Shown piece after piece: positions 53,201 to 62,800 of a DNA stretch of 64,000 nucleotides; the stretch's first letter is position 1, and each line of letters starts with the position of its first letter. Made by a program: the position numbers and the translations under genes. Below the pieces are notes generated by a model that saw nothing but the letters and a program-made list of their open reading frames with translations, had not been told where the DNA came from and made no database searches. The stretch is taken from assembly GCA_016714985.1 (NCBI GenBank), contig JADKBS010000029.1:23682-87681 (forward strand). The letters are read 5' to 3'. This stretch comes from Saprospiraceae bacterium (GTDB lineage Bacteria; Bacteroidota; Bacteroidia; Chitinophagales; Saprospiraceae).

Positions 53201-55710
53201 TCCCGGGCATTCAACAGCATAATCCGCTCACCGATCGTCGTAAATCTATGCGTGACCTCAAAATCATTGAACACGGATTTTTCTGGGAGTATATTTTCGA
53301 GCAGTGTGCGCAATGCGGGGATGTCCCATTGCTTATTGCCAATATCATAAATTAGCACACCTTCCGTCTCTGGTTCATTTACCCGAAAAGTTTTATAAAA
53401 GGCATTGTTGGCCGTTTTTATGCGCAGGTTTTTGTCCAGCACCAGCAGTGGCTCATGTATGTTCCTAAGTATGGCTTCGGCGTAATCCCGGGCGGTGGAT
53501 ACCTGTTCGTTCAGGGCTATCATCTCTTGGTTTACGACAATCAGCTCTTCGTTGGTGCTTTGGAGTTCTTCCTTGCCGGTCTCCAGTTCTTCGTTCAGGC
53601 TTTGCAGTTCCTCGCTCCCGCTCAATAGTTCCTCGTTGGCACTTTGCAGTTCTTCGTTGGCGGCTTCTTGCTCTTCGGTGATGCTGCGCATGTCTTCCCG
53701 GGCTTGTGCAAGCTCCTGCTCCAATTGCTGTATGCGCAGGTTCCTGTCATCTTTTGTGATATTAACGGACAAAGCCTTGTCAACACTCAAAGCAGGATGG
53801 GTACTGCTGTTTGCGTCGTGAAAGAGCACCAGGTAATAAGGTTCGATGGTGTTGGGCAGCGGCAGTGCCTCGATGTTTATATAGCGGAGACTGCTGTTTA
53901 TTTCTATTGGGATATTTTCTTTTATGACCGGGGCATTTTCTTTTTTTGCTTTGTGCAAAATATTTCGCAGCTCAAAGGCCAGGCCGTTTTTCGCCAATTG
54001 TATCAAATTATGGGTAGGCTTGCCGGGCGATTGTTCTAAGTAGGCACTGGTATTCCCCCTATAATGCACGATGTCCATGGACTCGTTTACGACCACGCCT
54101 GCAGGGGTATATTTGCGGAGCAAAATATCGTCCGCCGTTTTTTGAAAGTCGGTTCGTATATTTTCGTTATTTTGGTTGGAATTGGAAGTATTGAATTGTT
54201 GTTCAATTCGCTGACTCGCTACCTGAACAAATCTGCCAGGCGTATCTTTTCGGGAAAACAATTTATCATTCTTGGCTGCCAATGCAAATAAATCGGGTAC
54301 ACCAGCTGTGGTTTCCGATTTTCCGAGCAGTAAAAACCCTTTTGGGTTCAGTGCATAATGAAAGGTGGTTAGCGCCCTTTTTTGCAAATAAGGCTCCATG
54401 TATATCAGCACATTGCGGCAGCTGATTAAATCCATTTTGCCAAAAGGCGGGTCTTTTAAAAAATTGTGCTGCGCAAACACGCATAAGTCCCGCACATTTT
54501 TGTTCACTTGATAGCCACCATTGGTTTTTGTAAAAAACGCATTTAGCCGCTCCGGGCTAACCGCATTTAGTTCGCTTTTTTTATAAATGCCCCGCCGTGC
54601 TTTAGCAATGGCGGGTTCACTGATATCGGTAGCGAAAATCTGCACAAACCGCTGATTTTCTCCAAAATATTCCTTTAAACAAATAGCTATGGAATAGGCT
54701 TCTTCGCCCGTGCTGCACCCCGCCACCCAAACACGGATGGGTTCGCCGGAAGTTTTATTTTTTGCGGCCAGCAGAAAAACGTTTTCGCATAAGTTTTCAA
54801 AGGTTTTTTCGTCCCTAAAAAAAGAAGTCACTGGTATCAGCAAGTCTTGGAACAACAAATCCTGTTCGGCCTTATTTTCCCTTAAAAATTGAAGGTATTT
54901 GTCGGGCGTTTCATTTTTGCTGAGACCCATCCTGCGCAGTATGCGGCGGTGTATCGTGGATTGTTTGTAATAGGTGAAATCGGTTCCCTTTCGGATGCGC
55001 AACAGGGCAATAATCTGCTTGTAAACCGCATCACCTTGCAATGAAAAATGGTCATTGTCAAGGTTAATGCCTAAAATTTCGTGGATTTTTTGAGGAATCT
55101 GTTCTGGGGGTAGAATAAAGTCAACCACGCCCGCCTGTGCAGCATTATGGGGCATACCCTCATAAGCTGCCGATGCTTCGTCCTGTGCAAACGTGATGCC
55201 GCCGTGGTCTTTGATGGCCTTCAGTCCCAATGTGCCATCGGATGCCGTGCCCGACAATACCACCCCGATAGCATGCGCCTGGTGGACTTCGGCCAATGAC
55301 GTAAAAAACAGGTCAATGGGCAGGTTTCGCTCGGTCTTGCTTTTGGGTGGGCGTGGCGAGAGCTGCAAAACCCCATCCGTGGCCACCATCATTTTATTGC
55401 TGGGTATGACGTAGATATGGTTGGGCAGCACTTTGATATCGTCGGCGATTTCCAAGACCGGTATATTGGTGACTTTTTGCAGCAGTTCCGGCAACATGCT
55501 TTCGTGGGTGGGGTCCAAGTGCTGCACCAGCACATAAGCCATGCCCGAATCTTCGGGAATGGCCTTCAGGAGTTTCTTAAATGCATCCAGCCCGCCCGCC
55601 GAGGCACCAATTCCCACCACGGGGAATAGGTTTTCGGATTTTAGCAGCTTATCCCTTGGTGGCAAGGGCGCTGCATCCGCTTTTTTCAATCTGTCATTCT
55701 TTTCTTTCAT
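50272..55710 (-). CDS. CheB-CheR-PAS hybrid histidine kinase with REC and HPt
   Basis: The product has 1812 residues. Domains in order: CheB methylesterase (about 30-215: VVGIGASAGGLDAFKKLL, LVQHLDPTHESMLPELL, VVLSGTASDGTLGLKAI); CheR methyltransferase (about 225-490: IPVTSFFRDEKTFENL, VWVAGCSTGEEAYSIAI, LISCRNVLIYM); a Glu-rich coiled coil (EEQEAANEELQSANEELLSG); several PAS domains; HisKA with MSHEIRTPMNAIIGFTKV near residue 1317; HATPase (VSNAVKFTEKG, GTGLGLAIAKQL); REC with LMDLHMPEMNGFEATEY near 1605; and HPt with VHKMIPSFSIMG near 1746. It is cytosolic. It senses through PAS and passes phosphate to REC, HPt and then the two adjacent regulators. Confidence 0.95.
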   Translation of the reverse strand: MKEKNDRLKKADAAPLPPRDKLLKSENLFPVVGIGASAGGLDAFKKLLKAIPEDSGMAYVLVQHLDPTHESMLPELLQKVTNIPVLEIADDIKVLPNHIYVIPSNKMMVATDGVLQLSPRPPKSKTERNLPIDLFFTSLAEVHQAHAIGVVLSGTASDGTLGLKAIKDHGGITFAQDEASAAYEGMPHNAAQAGVVDFILPPEQIPQKIHEILGINLDNDHFSLQGDAVYKQIIALLRIRKGTDFTYYKQSTIHRRILRRMGLSKNETPDKYLQFLRENKAEQDLLFQDLLIPVTSFFRDEKTFENLCENVFLLAAKNKTSGEPIRVWVAGCSTGEEAYSIAICLKEYFGENQRFVQIFATDISEPAIAKARRGIYKKSELNAVSPERLNAFFTKTNGGYQVNKNVRDLCVFAQHNFLKDPPFGKMDLISCRNVLIYMEPYLQKRALTTFHYALNPKGFLLLGKSETTAGVPDLFALAAKNDKLFSRKDTPGRFVQVASQRIEQQFNTSNSNQNNENIRTDFQKTADDILLRKYTPAGVVVNESMDIVHYRGNTSAYLEQSPGKPTHNLIQLAKNGLAFELRNILHKAKKENAPVIKENIPIEINSSLRYINIEALPLPNTIEPYYLVLFHDANSSTHPALSVDKALSVNITKDDRNLRIQQLEQELAQAREDMRSITEEQEAANEELQSANEELLSGSEELQSLNEELETGKEELQSTNEELIVVNQEMIALNEQVSTARDYAEAILRNIHEPLLVLDKNLRIKTANNAFYKTFRVNEPETEGVLIYDIGNKQWDIPALRTLLENILPEKSVFNDFEVTHRFTTIGERIMLLNAREIINKKSSEKLILLSINDITERKRAQEILDKSGEHFRQLVKGLPAAVYSCDAQGYITFYNDAAATLWGRSPEIGRDLWCGSIKMFNSDGTVLPIDSCPMAITLKEGRAIASEEVIIERMDGSRSNVLVNPQPEFGINGELTGAINMIFDITEQVSARNKIEESENKFRQLSELLPQKVWTADAQGNKNYFNKTLLDYVGMTFEELKDSGWEKIIHPEDWEKNKKHWEESVNTGKDYESENRFLRKDGKYLWHLTQAVALKDEHGKVKMWIGSKTEIQGQKAQKEALEKAVLTRTIELQETNRELEEKQQELLLAKEQLLTEYSRSLIEASLDPLLTINAEGKIMDMNQATVDMTGVAREALAGTDFFNYFTEPEDARQVYREVFAKGFVADYPLTIMGEKHTDVLFNGSVIKNEKGEVTGAVVVARDITEQRRFETELIEAKVFAELAMGTAEAEKNKAVAAARIAEDAVKSKQQFLSNMSHEIRTPMNAIIGFTKVMLKTELSSKQKEYLTAIKLSGDALIVLINDILDLAKVDAGKMSFEQNRFKMADSIAAMLHLFRAKIHEKNLKLVSEYDPSIPEVLVGDPVRLHQIIINLVSNAVKFTEKGSIKVSVKLLEEDAESATLEFSITDTGIGIADSITEKIFENFQQASSSTARLFGGTGLGLAIAKQLVEQQGGTIGVKSKVDEGSVFCFVLRFKKTNDTSELDTFIIEEEAEPLGIKVLVVEDMALNQLLMKTLLDDFGFERDIADNGRIAIEMLQANSYDIILMDLHMPEMNGFEATEYIRSQLHSKIPIIALTADVTTVDLEKCKAVGMNEYIAKPVDERLLYSKILGLVKKPSTAVIEIPNEPKPIKKQRYTDLEYLTQRTKNNPNLIMEMINAYLEQTPPLISAMKKSAQDKDWDSLYATVHKMIPSFSIMGISNDFESMAKKVQEFAKSQQEADAILEMVTQLENVCVEACKELQEEFNRIKNIQI

Positions 55711-55781
55711 GGGGCAAAAGTTGTCAAATAAATTTGCATGACGGCTGCTTGTTTTAGGTCATTAATTTCAATTGTTCAGTG

Positions 55782-56360
55782 TTAGTTTTCAGGCAGGTTT
55801 CCAACCTCCTCAATCGGGCTTCGCCTTTTTTCCTTCAACTGCTTGAAATGCGTGGGCGTAAGCCCTGTCATTTTTTTGAATTGATTGGAAAGGTGCGCCA
55901 CGCTGCTATAATTCAATTTCCAGGCAATTTCCGAGATGTTCAGTTCGCCGTAGGTAATCAGTTCTTTAATGCGTTCGACTTTATGGGCGATGATGAACTG
56001 CCCGATGGTGGTTCCCTGCACTTCCGAGAACAGGTTGGCGAGGTAAGTGTAGTCGTAATGGAGTTTTTCGCTGAGGTAATCGGAGAAGTTGGTCTTGAGG
56101 TTATCCTCGGAGTAGTGCACCATCTCGATAATGGCGTTTTTAATCTTTTCTATCAAAATACCTTTTCTATCTTCCATGAGTTCGAGGCCGGACAGTAGCA
56201 GGTCGGCTCCCAACTGCGCCCGCTGCTCCAGGGTAAGGTCTTCCATGATTTCCACTTCGCCGAGCTCGACCAAAATGTAGTGCAGTCCGAGTTTGTTCAG
56301 TTCTTCTTTTACCGCCATTTTGCAGCGGTTGCTGACCATGTATTTGATGAATAGTTTCAA
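55782..56360 (-). CDS. AraC-family transcription regulator
   Basis: The best start is TTG 56360 (LKLFIKYMVSNRCKMAVKEE, the family N-terminus), giving 192 residues; no ATG is placed well. The HTH is NISEIAWKLNYSSVAHLSNQ, then FKKMTGLTPTHFKQLK. It could control the kinase/regulator locus downstream (71-base gap). Confidence 0.8.
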   Translation of the reverse strand: MKLFIKYMVSNRCKMAVKEELNKLGLHYILVELGEVEIMEDLTLEQRAQLGADLLLSGLELMEDRKGILIEKIKNAIIEMVHYSEDNLKTNFSDYLSEKLHYDYTYLANLFSEVQGTTIGQFIIAHKVERIKELITYGELNISEIAWKLNYSSVAHLSNQFKKMTGLTPTHFKQLKEKRRSPIEEVGNLPEN

Positions 56361-56495
56361 AGAAGGTTTTTGTTGAAGCGAAGAACAAAGTTCTCCATAT
56401 TCAAACAGGGTGGCGTTATACAAAGTTGGGCAAGTTTTGCATTATTCACACATTGGCGGAAAATGCGGTTGCGTGGCACAGAATAGCGAGCATTA

Positions 56496-57941
56496 TCAAG
56501 CCTTCCGCTGCTTTTTTTCCACTTTGAACATCGGCGCCGAATAAGCCTCGTACAGCCCAAACAAAAATTCAATCCTCGCCAGCTCGCTCGTGAACGCCTG
56601 CGGGCGGTAGCACAGGTCCACGGCCTTGTCCAATGCTTGGTGCGCCTTCACCAAATCGGGCGGCATGCTGAGTGGGTCGTATAGGTCGGCGAGGCTGCTG
56701 CCGGGGTACTTGGCCCTCGTGTCCAGCACGGCTTGGGCGGCCTCCTCCACCTTCTTTTTATTGGCGTCGCTGACGTTTTGGGGGAAGGGGTAGTTGTTGT
56801 AAACGATGGTGTTTGAGTAGCGGTAATCGCTTTTGATTCTACCGCAGGTATATTTCACCCATGACATGTGCATCATAGAAGTCAATTGCCCAAACAAGAA
56901 TAAATCGGCATTGGCAATGGATGAGCAGCTATCAGCAACGATATGGTCTTTATCAAAAAAACCAAAGGGAATAAACTTCCTGTTTTCCGAGGAGTGCCGT
57001 GGTATCAATATATAGTCGGTATTTGGCTGCCTATTTTCAGTAAATAGCGAAGGGAAAACGGCCCATTTTACAGTCAGCGCCTTGCTGCTTGCCAATCTCA
57101 TTCTCCTTACGGCATCTATCCTGCCCAGAAGGAAAGGCATTTTTGCAATTTCTTGTGGAGGAATCCCAATCAGCCAAAAGCACCATCTTTTTTCGCCATT
57201 TAAAAATTCGTGTGCGCTCATGAATGGTCTAATCCACTTTGCAGCATTTGGCTCCATCTTTATGAAAACATCTTTCTCCTCATCCGTTAACAGCAAATTA
57301 CCGCCATCGGTGGGCTGGCTGCCTTTCTGCATTTCGGGGACTTTGCAAATGGGTCTTGTTCTGGATTGAATCAAAGTCTCGTTTCCTTCAATCAAATAAG
57401 GATTAATATTCCGCACCTTTCTTTCCACCGGCTCCCCTTTGATGTCCTCGTAGTCATAGAGCAGTTTATCGTTGGTGTCGAACGCCGCAAAGCCCACGAT
57501 GACGCAATGCACGGCGGCATTGCCCTTGGCCTCGTTTTTCCAGGAGAAAGTGCGGTGGGCAAAGTGGATTTTGATTTTGTAGAGGTTGAACATTACGCTC
57601 CAAAGCACGCTCACCTGTTCGCCCTGCGTGATGCTGTTGGTGCTCACGAAGGCCACTTTGGTCGTGGTGTTCTGGATGTATTGCGCCGCCTTGAGGTACC
57701 AAGCCGCCACGTAGTCGAGCACGCCAGCGCCCTGCACCGCCGCAAAGACCTGCTCCATGTCGGCCTTCTGCTGCACGTTTTGCAGTTGCTTGCCGATGAA
57801 CGGCGGATTGCCCAGCACGTAGTCGAAAAACTTCACGCCAGCCGGGGCGTCGCCCGGCGAGGGCGCATCCTGCGGGTGAAGATATTGACCTGGTTGGCCT
57901 TCACGTTCAAGGTCTGGTAATGCGCTCCGGCTCGGCCACAA
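56496..57941 (-). CDS. MmeI-like restriction-modification protein, C-terminal half
   Basis: From about 57880 the frame reads KFFDYVLGNPPFIGKQLQNV, containing motif IV NPPF of N6-adenine methyltransferases. The region after it has the target-recognition-like sequence typical of type IIG/IIL enzymes (ANADLFLFGQLTSMMHMSWV, then YSNTIVYNNYPFPQNVSD). It belongs with the frame at 57907-59379; together about 970 residues. The junction at 57865-57935 has two frame changes. If real, the enzyme would be inactive; if sequence error, it is one intact gene. Confidence 0.82.
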   Translation of the reverse strand: MWPSRSALPDLEREGQPGQYLHPQDAPSPGDAPAGVKFFDYVLGNPPFIGKQLQNVQQKADMEQVFAAVQGAGVLDYVAAWYLKAAQYIQNTTTKVAFVSTNSITQGEQVSVLWSVMFNLYKIKIHFAHRTFSWKNEAKGNAAVHCVIVGFAAFDTNDKLLYDYEDIKGEPVERKVRNINPYLIEGNETLIQSRTRPICKVPEMQKGSQPTDGGNLLLTDEEKDVFIKMEPNAAKWIRPFMSAHEFLNGEKRWCFWLIGIPPQEIAKMPFLLGRIDAVRRMRLASSKALTVKWAVFPSLFTENRQPNTDYILIPRHSSENRKFIPFGFFDKDHIVADSCSSIANADLFLFGQLTSMMHMSWVKYTCGRIKSDYRYSNTIVYNNYPFPQNVSDANKKKVEEAAQAVLDTRAKYPGSSLADLYDPLSMPPDLVKAHQALDKAVDLCYRPQAFTSELARIEFLFGLYEAYSAPMFKVEKKQRKA

Positions 57942-59379
57942 AGACGTTCATTTCGTCCACCGAGATTTGGTATTCGATGTCGCTGCGCAATTTTCGCCAA
58001 TCCAAGCGCAGGGCGTTGCCATGCACGATCCTCGCCGCTTTGCGCAGCGGCAAACGCACGAAATACTGCCCGAACTCCTCCGATACCCGCATGTTCATCT
58101 GGTGGTCAATGAGCCACATGGCCACCTCAGCAATGCGGGCTGGGAACTCGTCGTACTCGATGCCCGCAAATTGGTCCACATCCACCCGGATGATTTCCCG
58201 CACGTCGAGGAAGCCCTGCCCGCCCTTGTTCAGTTCCCGCAGGATGGCCATTTCCAGTTGGCGCATTTCCCGGTAGGCGATGATGAGGAAATTACCGCAG
58301 CCGCAGGCCGGGTCGAGGAAGTGCAGAGAGGCGATTTTCCCGTGCAGTTCGTTCAGGCGGTTGCGGTTGCCCTTTGCTTTTTCAAATTCGGCATAAAGCC
58401 CGTCGAGGAAAAGGGGCTTTATCACTTTCTGGATGTTCTTCTCGGAGGTATAGTGCGCCCCGAGGTTGCGGCGCTCCTTGGGGTTCATCACCGCTTGGAA
58501 CATGGAGCCGAAGATGGCGGGCGATATGCGGCTCCAATCGAGGCTGCAAGCATAGAGCAGCATGTCCCGCATTTTGCTGTCGAAAGCGGCGAAGGGCAGC
58601 ATCTCCTCGAACAGCTTGCCGTTCACAAAAGGGAAAGCGTCGAGGGTTTCGTCCAAGGTTTTCAGGCGGTGCGCCTTGGGCGTGTTCAGCACCTGAAAGA
58701 GCTGCGCCAAGTGCATGGCGAGGTCGCTTCCGTCCTCCTTGGTGTGCTTGTCAATATAATCCTGGAATTGGGTGCGCTCGAAAATGCTGGTATCCTCGGC
58801 AAAGAGGCAGAACAGCAGCCGCACCAGATAGACCTCCAAGGCGTGGCCCGTGTAGCCGCTGGCCTCCAAGGCATCGTGCAGCTTGCCCATGCGCTCGGCG
58901 GCTTGGATATTGGCGGGGTCTTCTTCCTTGTAGCTGCGTTTTTCATAGCCAGCTATGAAGCCGAACAGGTGGATGTGCTGGAGGAAATCCTTTAGGGGAA
59001 ACTCCGCCGTCGTGCCGTTCTCCAAGTCATAGAGCCGGAACGATTGGAAGTCGGAGACTAGGATGAACCGGGGCAGTTCGTGCTCTTTCAGGCCGGGGAA
59101 GTAGTCCTTTGCTTGTTGGAAGGCTTTGTCGAGGCTCTTGCCCCTCGATTTGTGCTCCACCAGAATGACGCCTTTCCACAGCAAATCAATAAAGCCCTGC
59201 GTGCCGTCCTGCTTTTTGACGGGCTTTTCAAAGCTGGCCACCCTTCGGCGGCTGATGCCAAAGACGTTGAAGAATTCGTCCCAAAAGGATTTGGCCTCGG
59301 CATCCTCGCTGCTTTCGGTTTCCCATTCTTTGGAGAAGGCGATGGCTCGTGTCTTTATTTCGTTCCAACTGAGGGGCAT
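57907..59379 (-). CDS. MmeI-like restriction-modification protein, N-terminal half
   Basis: The 490 residues start with a PD-(D/E)xK-like nuclease (GFIDLLWKGVILVEHKSRGK, Asp and EHK). A helical connector follows, then methyltransferase motif X (LGAHYTSEKNIQKVI) and motif I LDPACGCGNFLIIAYREMRQ. This fits a single-chain type IIL enzyme, which cuts DNA and methylates adenine at the same site. The frame ends near IVHGNALRLDWRK and VFVAEPERITRP, and motif IV lies in the next frame. No separate methylase or specificity gene is nearby. Confidence 0.85.
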   Translation of the reverse strand: MPLSWNEIKTRAIAFSKEWETESSEDAEAKSFWDEFFNVFGISRRRVASFEKPVKKQDGTQGFIDLLWKGVILVEHKSRGKSLDKAFQQAKDYFPGLKEHELPRFILVSDFQSFRLYDLENGTTAEFPLKDFLQHIHLFGFIAGYEKRSYKEEDPANIQAAERMGKLHDALEASGYTGHALEVYLVRLLFCLFAEDTSIFERTQFQDYIDKHTKEDGSDLAMHLAQLFQVLNTPKAHRLKTLDETLDAFPFVNGKLFEEMLPFAAFDSKMRDMLLYACSLDWSRISPAIFGSMFQAVMNPKERRNLGAHYTSEKNIQKVIKPLFLDGLYAEFEKAKGNRNRLNELHGKIASLHFLDPACGCGNFLIIAYREMRQLEMAILRELNKGGQGFLDVREIIRVDVDQFAGIEYDEFPARIAEVAMWLIDHQMNMRVSEEFGQYFVRLPLRKAARIVHGNALRLDWRKLRSDIEYQISVDEMNVFVAEPERITRP

Positions 59380-59800
59380 GGTCGTTTTGTTTTTTGGTAA
59401 GTACCTCTTGGTTCAGTGCTTACGTTTTGCGTCGGCAAGATAACAACTCCCCTCCCAACCCTCCAATTTTGGGACTAGTTTTTATAAGCAATTGCATTCA
59501 TCAATAAGTGCTTAAAATTTTCAAAGTCTCTCCTCCCAAGTTAGTTACCTTGACTCAATTCTCCCAAAACTCGTTTCAGTGGGTTCAGTTCTTGGCTTAA
59601 AAACTTGGACATGACACAAAACAGCAGTGCCGAACCAGCAGAGAACGGGGTGACGGTGTAGCCTTTGAAATGGTTGCAGGGCTTAGCATTTTGCGGAGCC
59701 AATGCGTCGAAGCCCTGCAACCAAAAATCTTTTGGGTTTGATTCATTCTATTGATGAGCGCGGTGTTTCGTCAAACCCTTTTAAATCACGATAGCTTGCC
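59380..59800. terminator. Gap with a 13-bp inverted repeat
   Basis: GGTTGCAGGGCTT (59672-59684) and its complement (59710-59722) lie about 80 bases beyond the stop of the next minus-strand gene and may end its transcript. No T-run. The rest of the gap shows nothing. Confidence 0.45.
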
Positions 59801-62800
59801 TCAATTGCTGTGCATAACAACAACAACCTTCGTATGCACTTCTTGGTTGGTTTTTACCTGCACCAAATAGCTCCCTTCCTGCAGTTGGGACATGTCCAAC
59901 TTACGGGTGTTGAACCCTTTTATGGCATTTATTTTATCGGCAAAAACGACCTTTCCCAAAGAATTGGAGACGCTGAAATTAACAATGTCTTCCACCGAAG
60001 ATTCAAACCCAAGGTTGACATTGCCGTTGGCTGGGTTTGGCCAGAGTTCTATTTGTCGGAGGCAGTCTTGCTTGGCGTCGTTTGCCGCAATGGTGCTTGG
60101 AATTCCTATCGGCTCGGCCAATGATTTCCCCGATGAAAACAGGCATCTCATTGTCGTCATGCACATGGTAACACAGCCATATTCATCGGTCACGGTCAGG
60201 ATTATCTTTACATCCGACCAGCCTATATAAATCTCAATTTCCGGTGTTCCTTGCCCTCCTTTTATAAAGCATTCCTCACCGACTATCTCCCAAACATAGT
60301 TAAATGGCCCGTTTCCACCAGTAATGCCGCTGGTTATCAGGATTCCATGCTCATTGCAATACACCGAATCAGGTACAATAATGCTGCACTCCAAGAAGCT
60401 GTCCGGTATCCATTTGATGACTTGGGTATAGACCGAAACATTGCCGCAGGCATCCGTGGCCACCCATGTCCTTGTCACCACGTATTCACCAGGCCCGCCA
60501 TTGGATTCAATCACTTCCGTATAGGTGATTTTCACGGGCTGGGACTCGCCCTCCACCACCACAGTTGGGGCAGGCGGCAATTCGATGCACACGATTAAAA
60601 CTTCGTAAGGAACCTCTACAATGACAGGTGGGATATCGTCCATGATATTCACGACAAACGATAAAGTAGCCGTGTTGCCACAGGCATCGGTGGCCGTCCA
60701 AGTATAGCGCCGCTGCTCGGAATATCCGAGGATATAGCAATCTGCTGCGTAAGTGGTTGCGACTGTCAGCACTACTTCGCCACAATCATTTAAAACATAA
60801 ACGCTGCCATTATTTAATGCATTTAATTGGTCAATTAATGCCGTTTGTGACAGAAAAACAAGGTTGTTTGCATTGCCATAAAAAAGGTGGATAAAGGATA
60901 AATCCGGTATTATTATCACAGGCGGCATGGTGTCGTTGATGATAATTGATTGATGGACAACAGTCTCATTGCCACAAATACCGGTGGCGCTCCATGTTCG
61001 GTCTATGACCAAACCACCACAGGGCACTTGCAAGGTATCCTCCTCCAGGAAAACCTCAACAAAGGCAGCCGCACATGCATCATACGCCGTCACGACAGGG
61101 ACGGTAATATCGTCGCAAATAACTGGCAACACCCCTGAAATGACTGGCCCGCCGCCGTCGCCCACATGAACGGTCTGCGATTGGGTCGTAGTATTGCCAC
61201 AGAGGTCGGTCGCCGTGACGGTGCGTTGCAAATCATATTCATAAATGCAGTCGCTGGGGATGATGGTGTCCCATGTCGTTGTGGTCACCTCGCCACAATT
61301 ATCGGTTACCAATAATTCAGGCAATGTGTCATGGCAGGCAATGGTTATTTCCGCCGGGAAATTGACGAATACCGGGCTGGTTTCATCCACGATATTGGCA
61401 ATGACCACCAGTTCGCTAAGGTTCCCGCAGATGTCCATTGCCGTCCATCGTAATTGAATAACAGCCACTGCGCCATTGGTGGCACAGTCGCCAGCCTTAA
61501 TCAGGGTTTCGGTGTAATTCACCTCCAGCCCAGTCATGCAGTCGTCGGCCACGCCCACGTCATTGATGCCAAACGAGGTATATTGGCCATTGTAAGCTGC
61601 GCAATCCATCGTAAGGACCTCGCCATGCGCCATTTCCGCCAAAACAGGGTTGGTGAACCAAATCTGCGGGGCCAAATTGTCATTAGACAGCAGTATGGTG
61701 GTGGCGGTCGCAATATTCCCGCAGCCATCAGTGGCCACAAAAGTCCTTTCGATGGCCTTGCCGTTTCCGCAGGGGCTTGAGATTTGGGCATCTTGAAAGT
61801 CAATAAATGGAACGCCGCAGTTGTCCGTGGCGGTTGCCAAGTTCAAGGTATCCCCTACGCAAGCCATTGGCAGGATGCCAGCAATTACTGGTGGTTCATG
61901 GTCGGTCAAACGGGCCAAAATGGTCAACGACGACGTATTTCCACATACATCTACCGCCGTCCAATGGTAGGTTCTTTGCTCGGTATAGCCTGCCAGCTCG
62001 CAGTTGTCTGCGTATTGGGTTTTGACATTAAAATCCAGCAGGAAAGAAGCGCCGCAGGTATTTGGGCCCAATACGAATTCTTCATTCAAATAATCGAGGT
62101 ATGCCGGAAAGCCATCGCTGCAAGGGTATTCGAGGATGGTATCCCTATTGATGCCCATTATTTCGGGCACCATGACGAACCAAGTTGGGCCTGCATTGTC
62201 AATCAGCTCGATGTCCTGCGTGACAGTGGTTTGATTGCCGCATTGGTCTATGGCAGTCCACGACCGCACAATTACTTGGCCATCCTGACAGCCCGGCAGC
62301 GGCACAGATTCCTCAAAAGAGAGGATGCAAGCGCAAAGGCACTCATCCTCGCCAACTAAATTGACGGGAGGCTCCGGTATTTCATCGCAATTGATGGAAA
62401 TATCATCGGGAACGCCCACGATGGTTGGGGCTATCGTATCTATCAAGGCCAAGAAAACAAATGCAGTGCTGCTGTTCCCGCACACATCAGTGGCAGTCCA
62501 GGTCAGGCGGTACAAATTGATGAACCCATTTACCGCACAATCGCCCGCTTGCTCCAAAACCTCATTGTATGCAATGGTAATTTCACCCGCACACACATCG
62601 CTCGCAAAAATGCTATCTTCGTCAAAGGTCGGGACATTCCATGCGGGATCTTGCCCATAACACTGGACATTGATGGTGCCGCCTGGTACAAACAGCGGAT
62701 TGACAAAGGCGATGTTGGGCGGCGTATTGTCAAACACCGTAATCGTTTGCGCACAAGTAGCCGCATTGCCGCAGGCGTCCGCAGCCCGGTAGGTCCTCGT

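Noticed and set aside
57967..58995. 342-codon plus-strand open frame
   Set aside because: It is antisense to the restriction-modification gene, which has clear motifs; no family features are seen in the plus frame.
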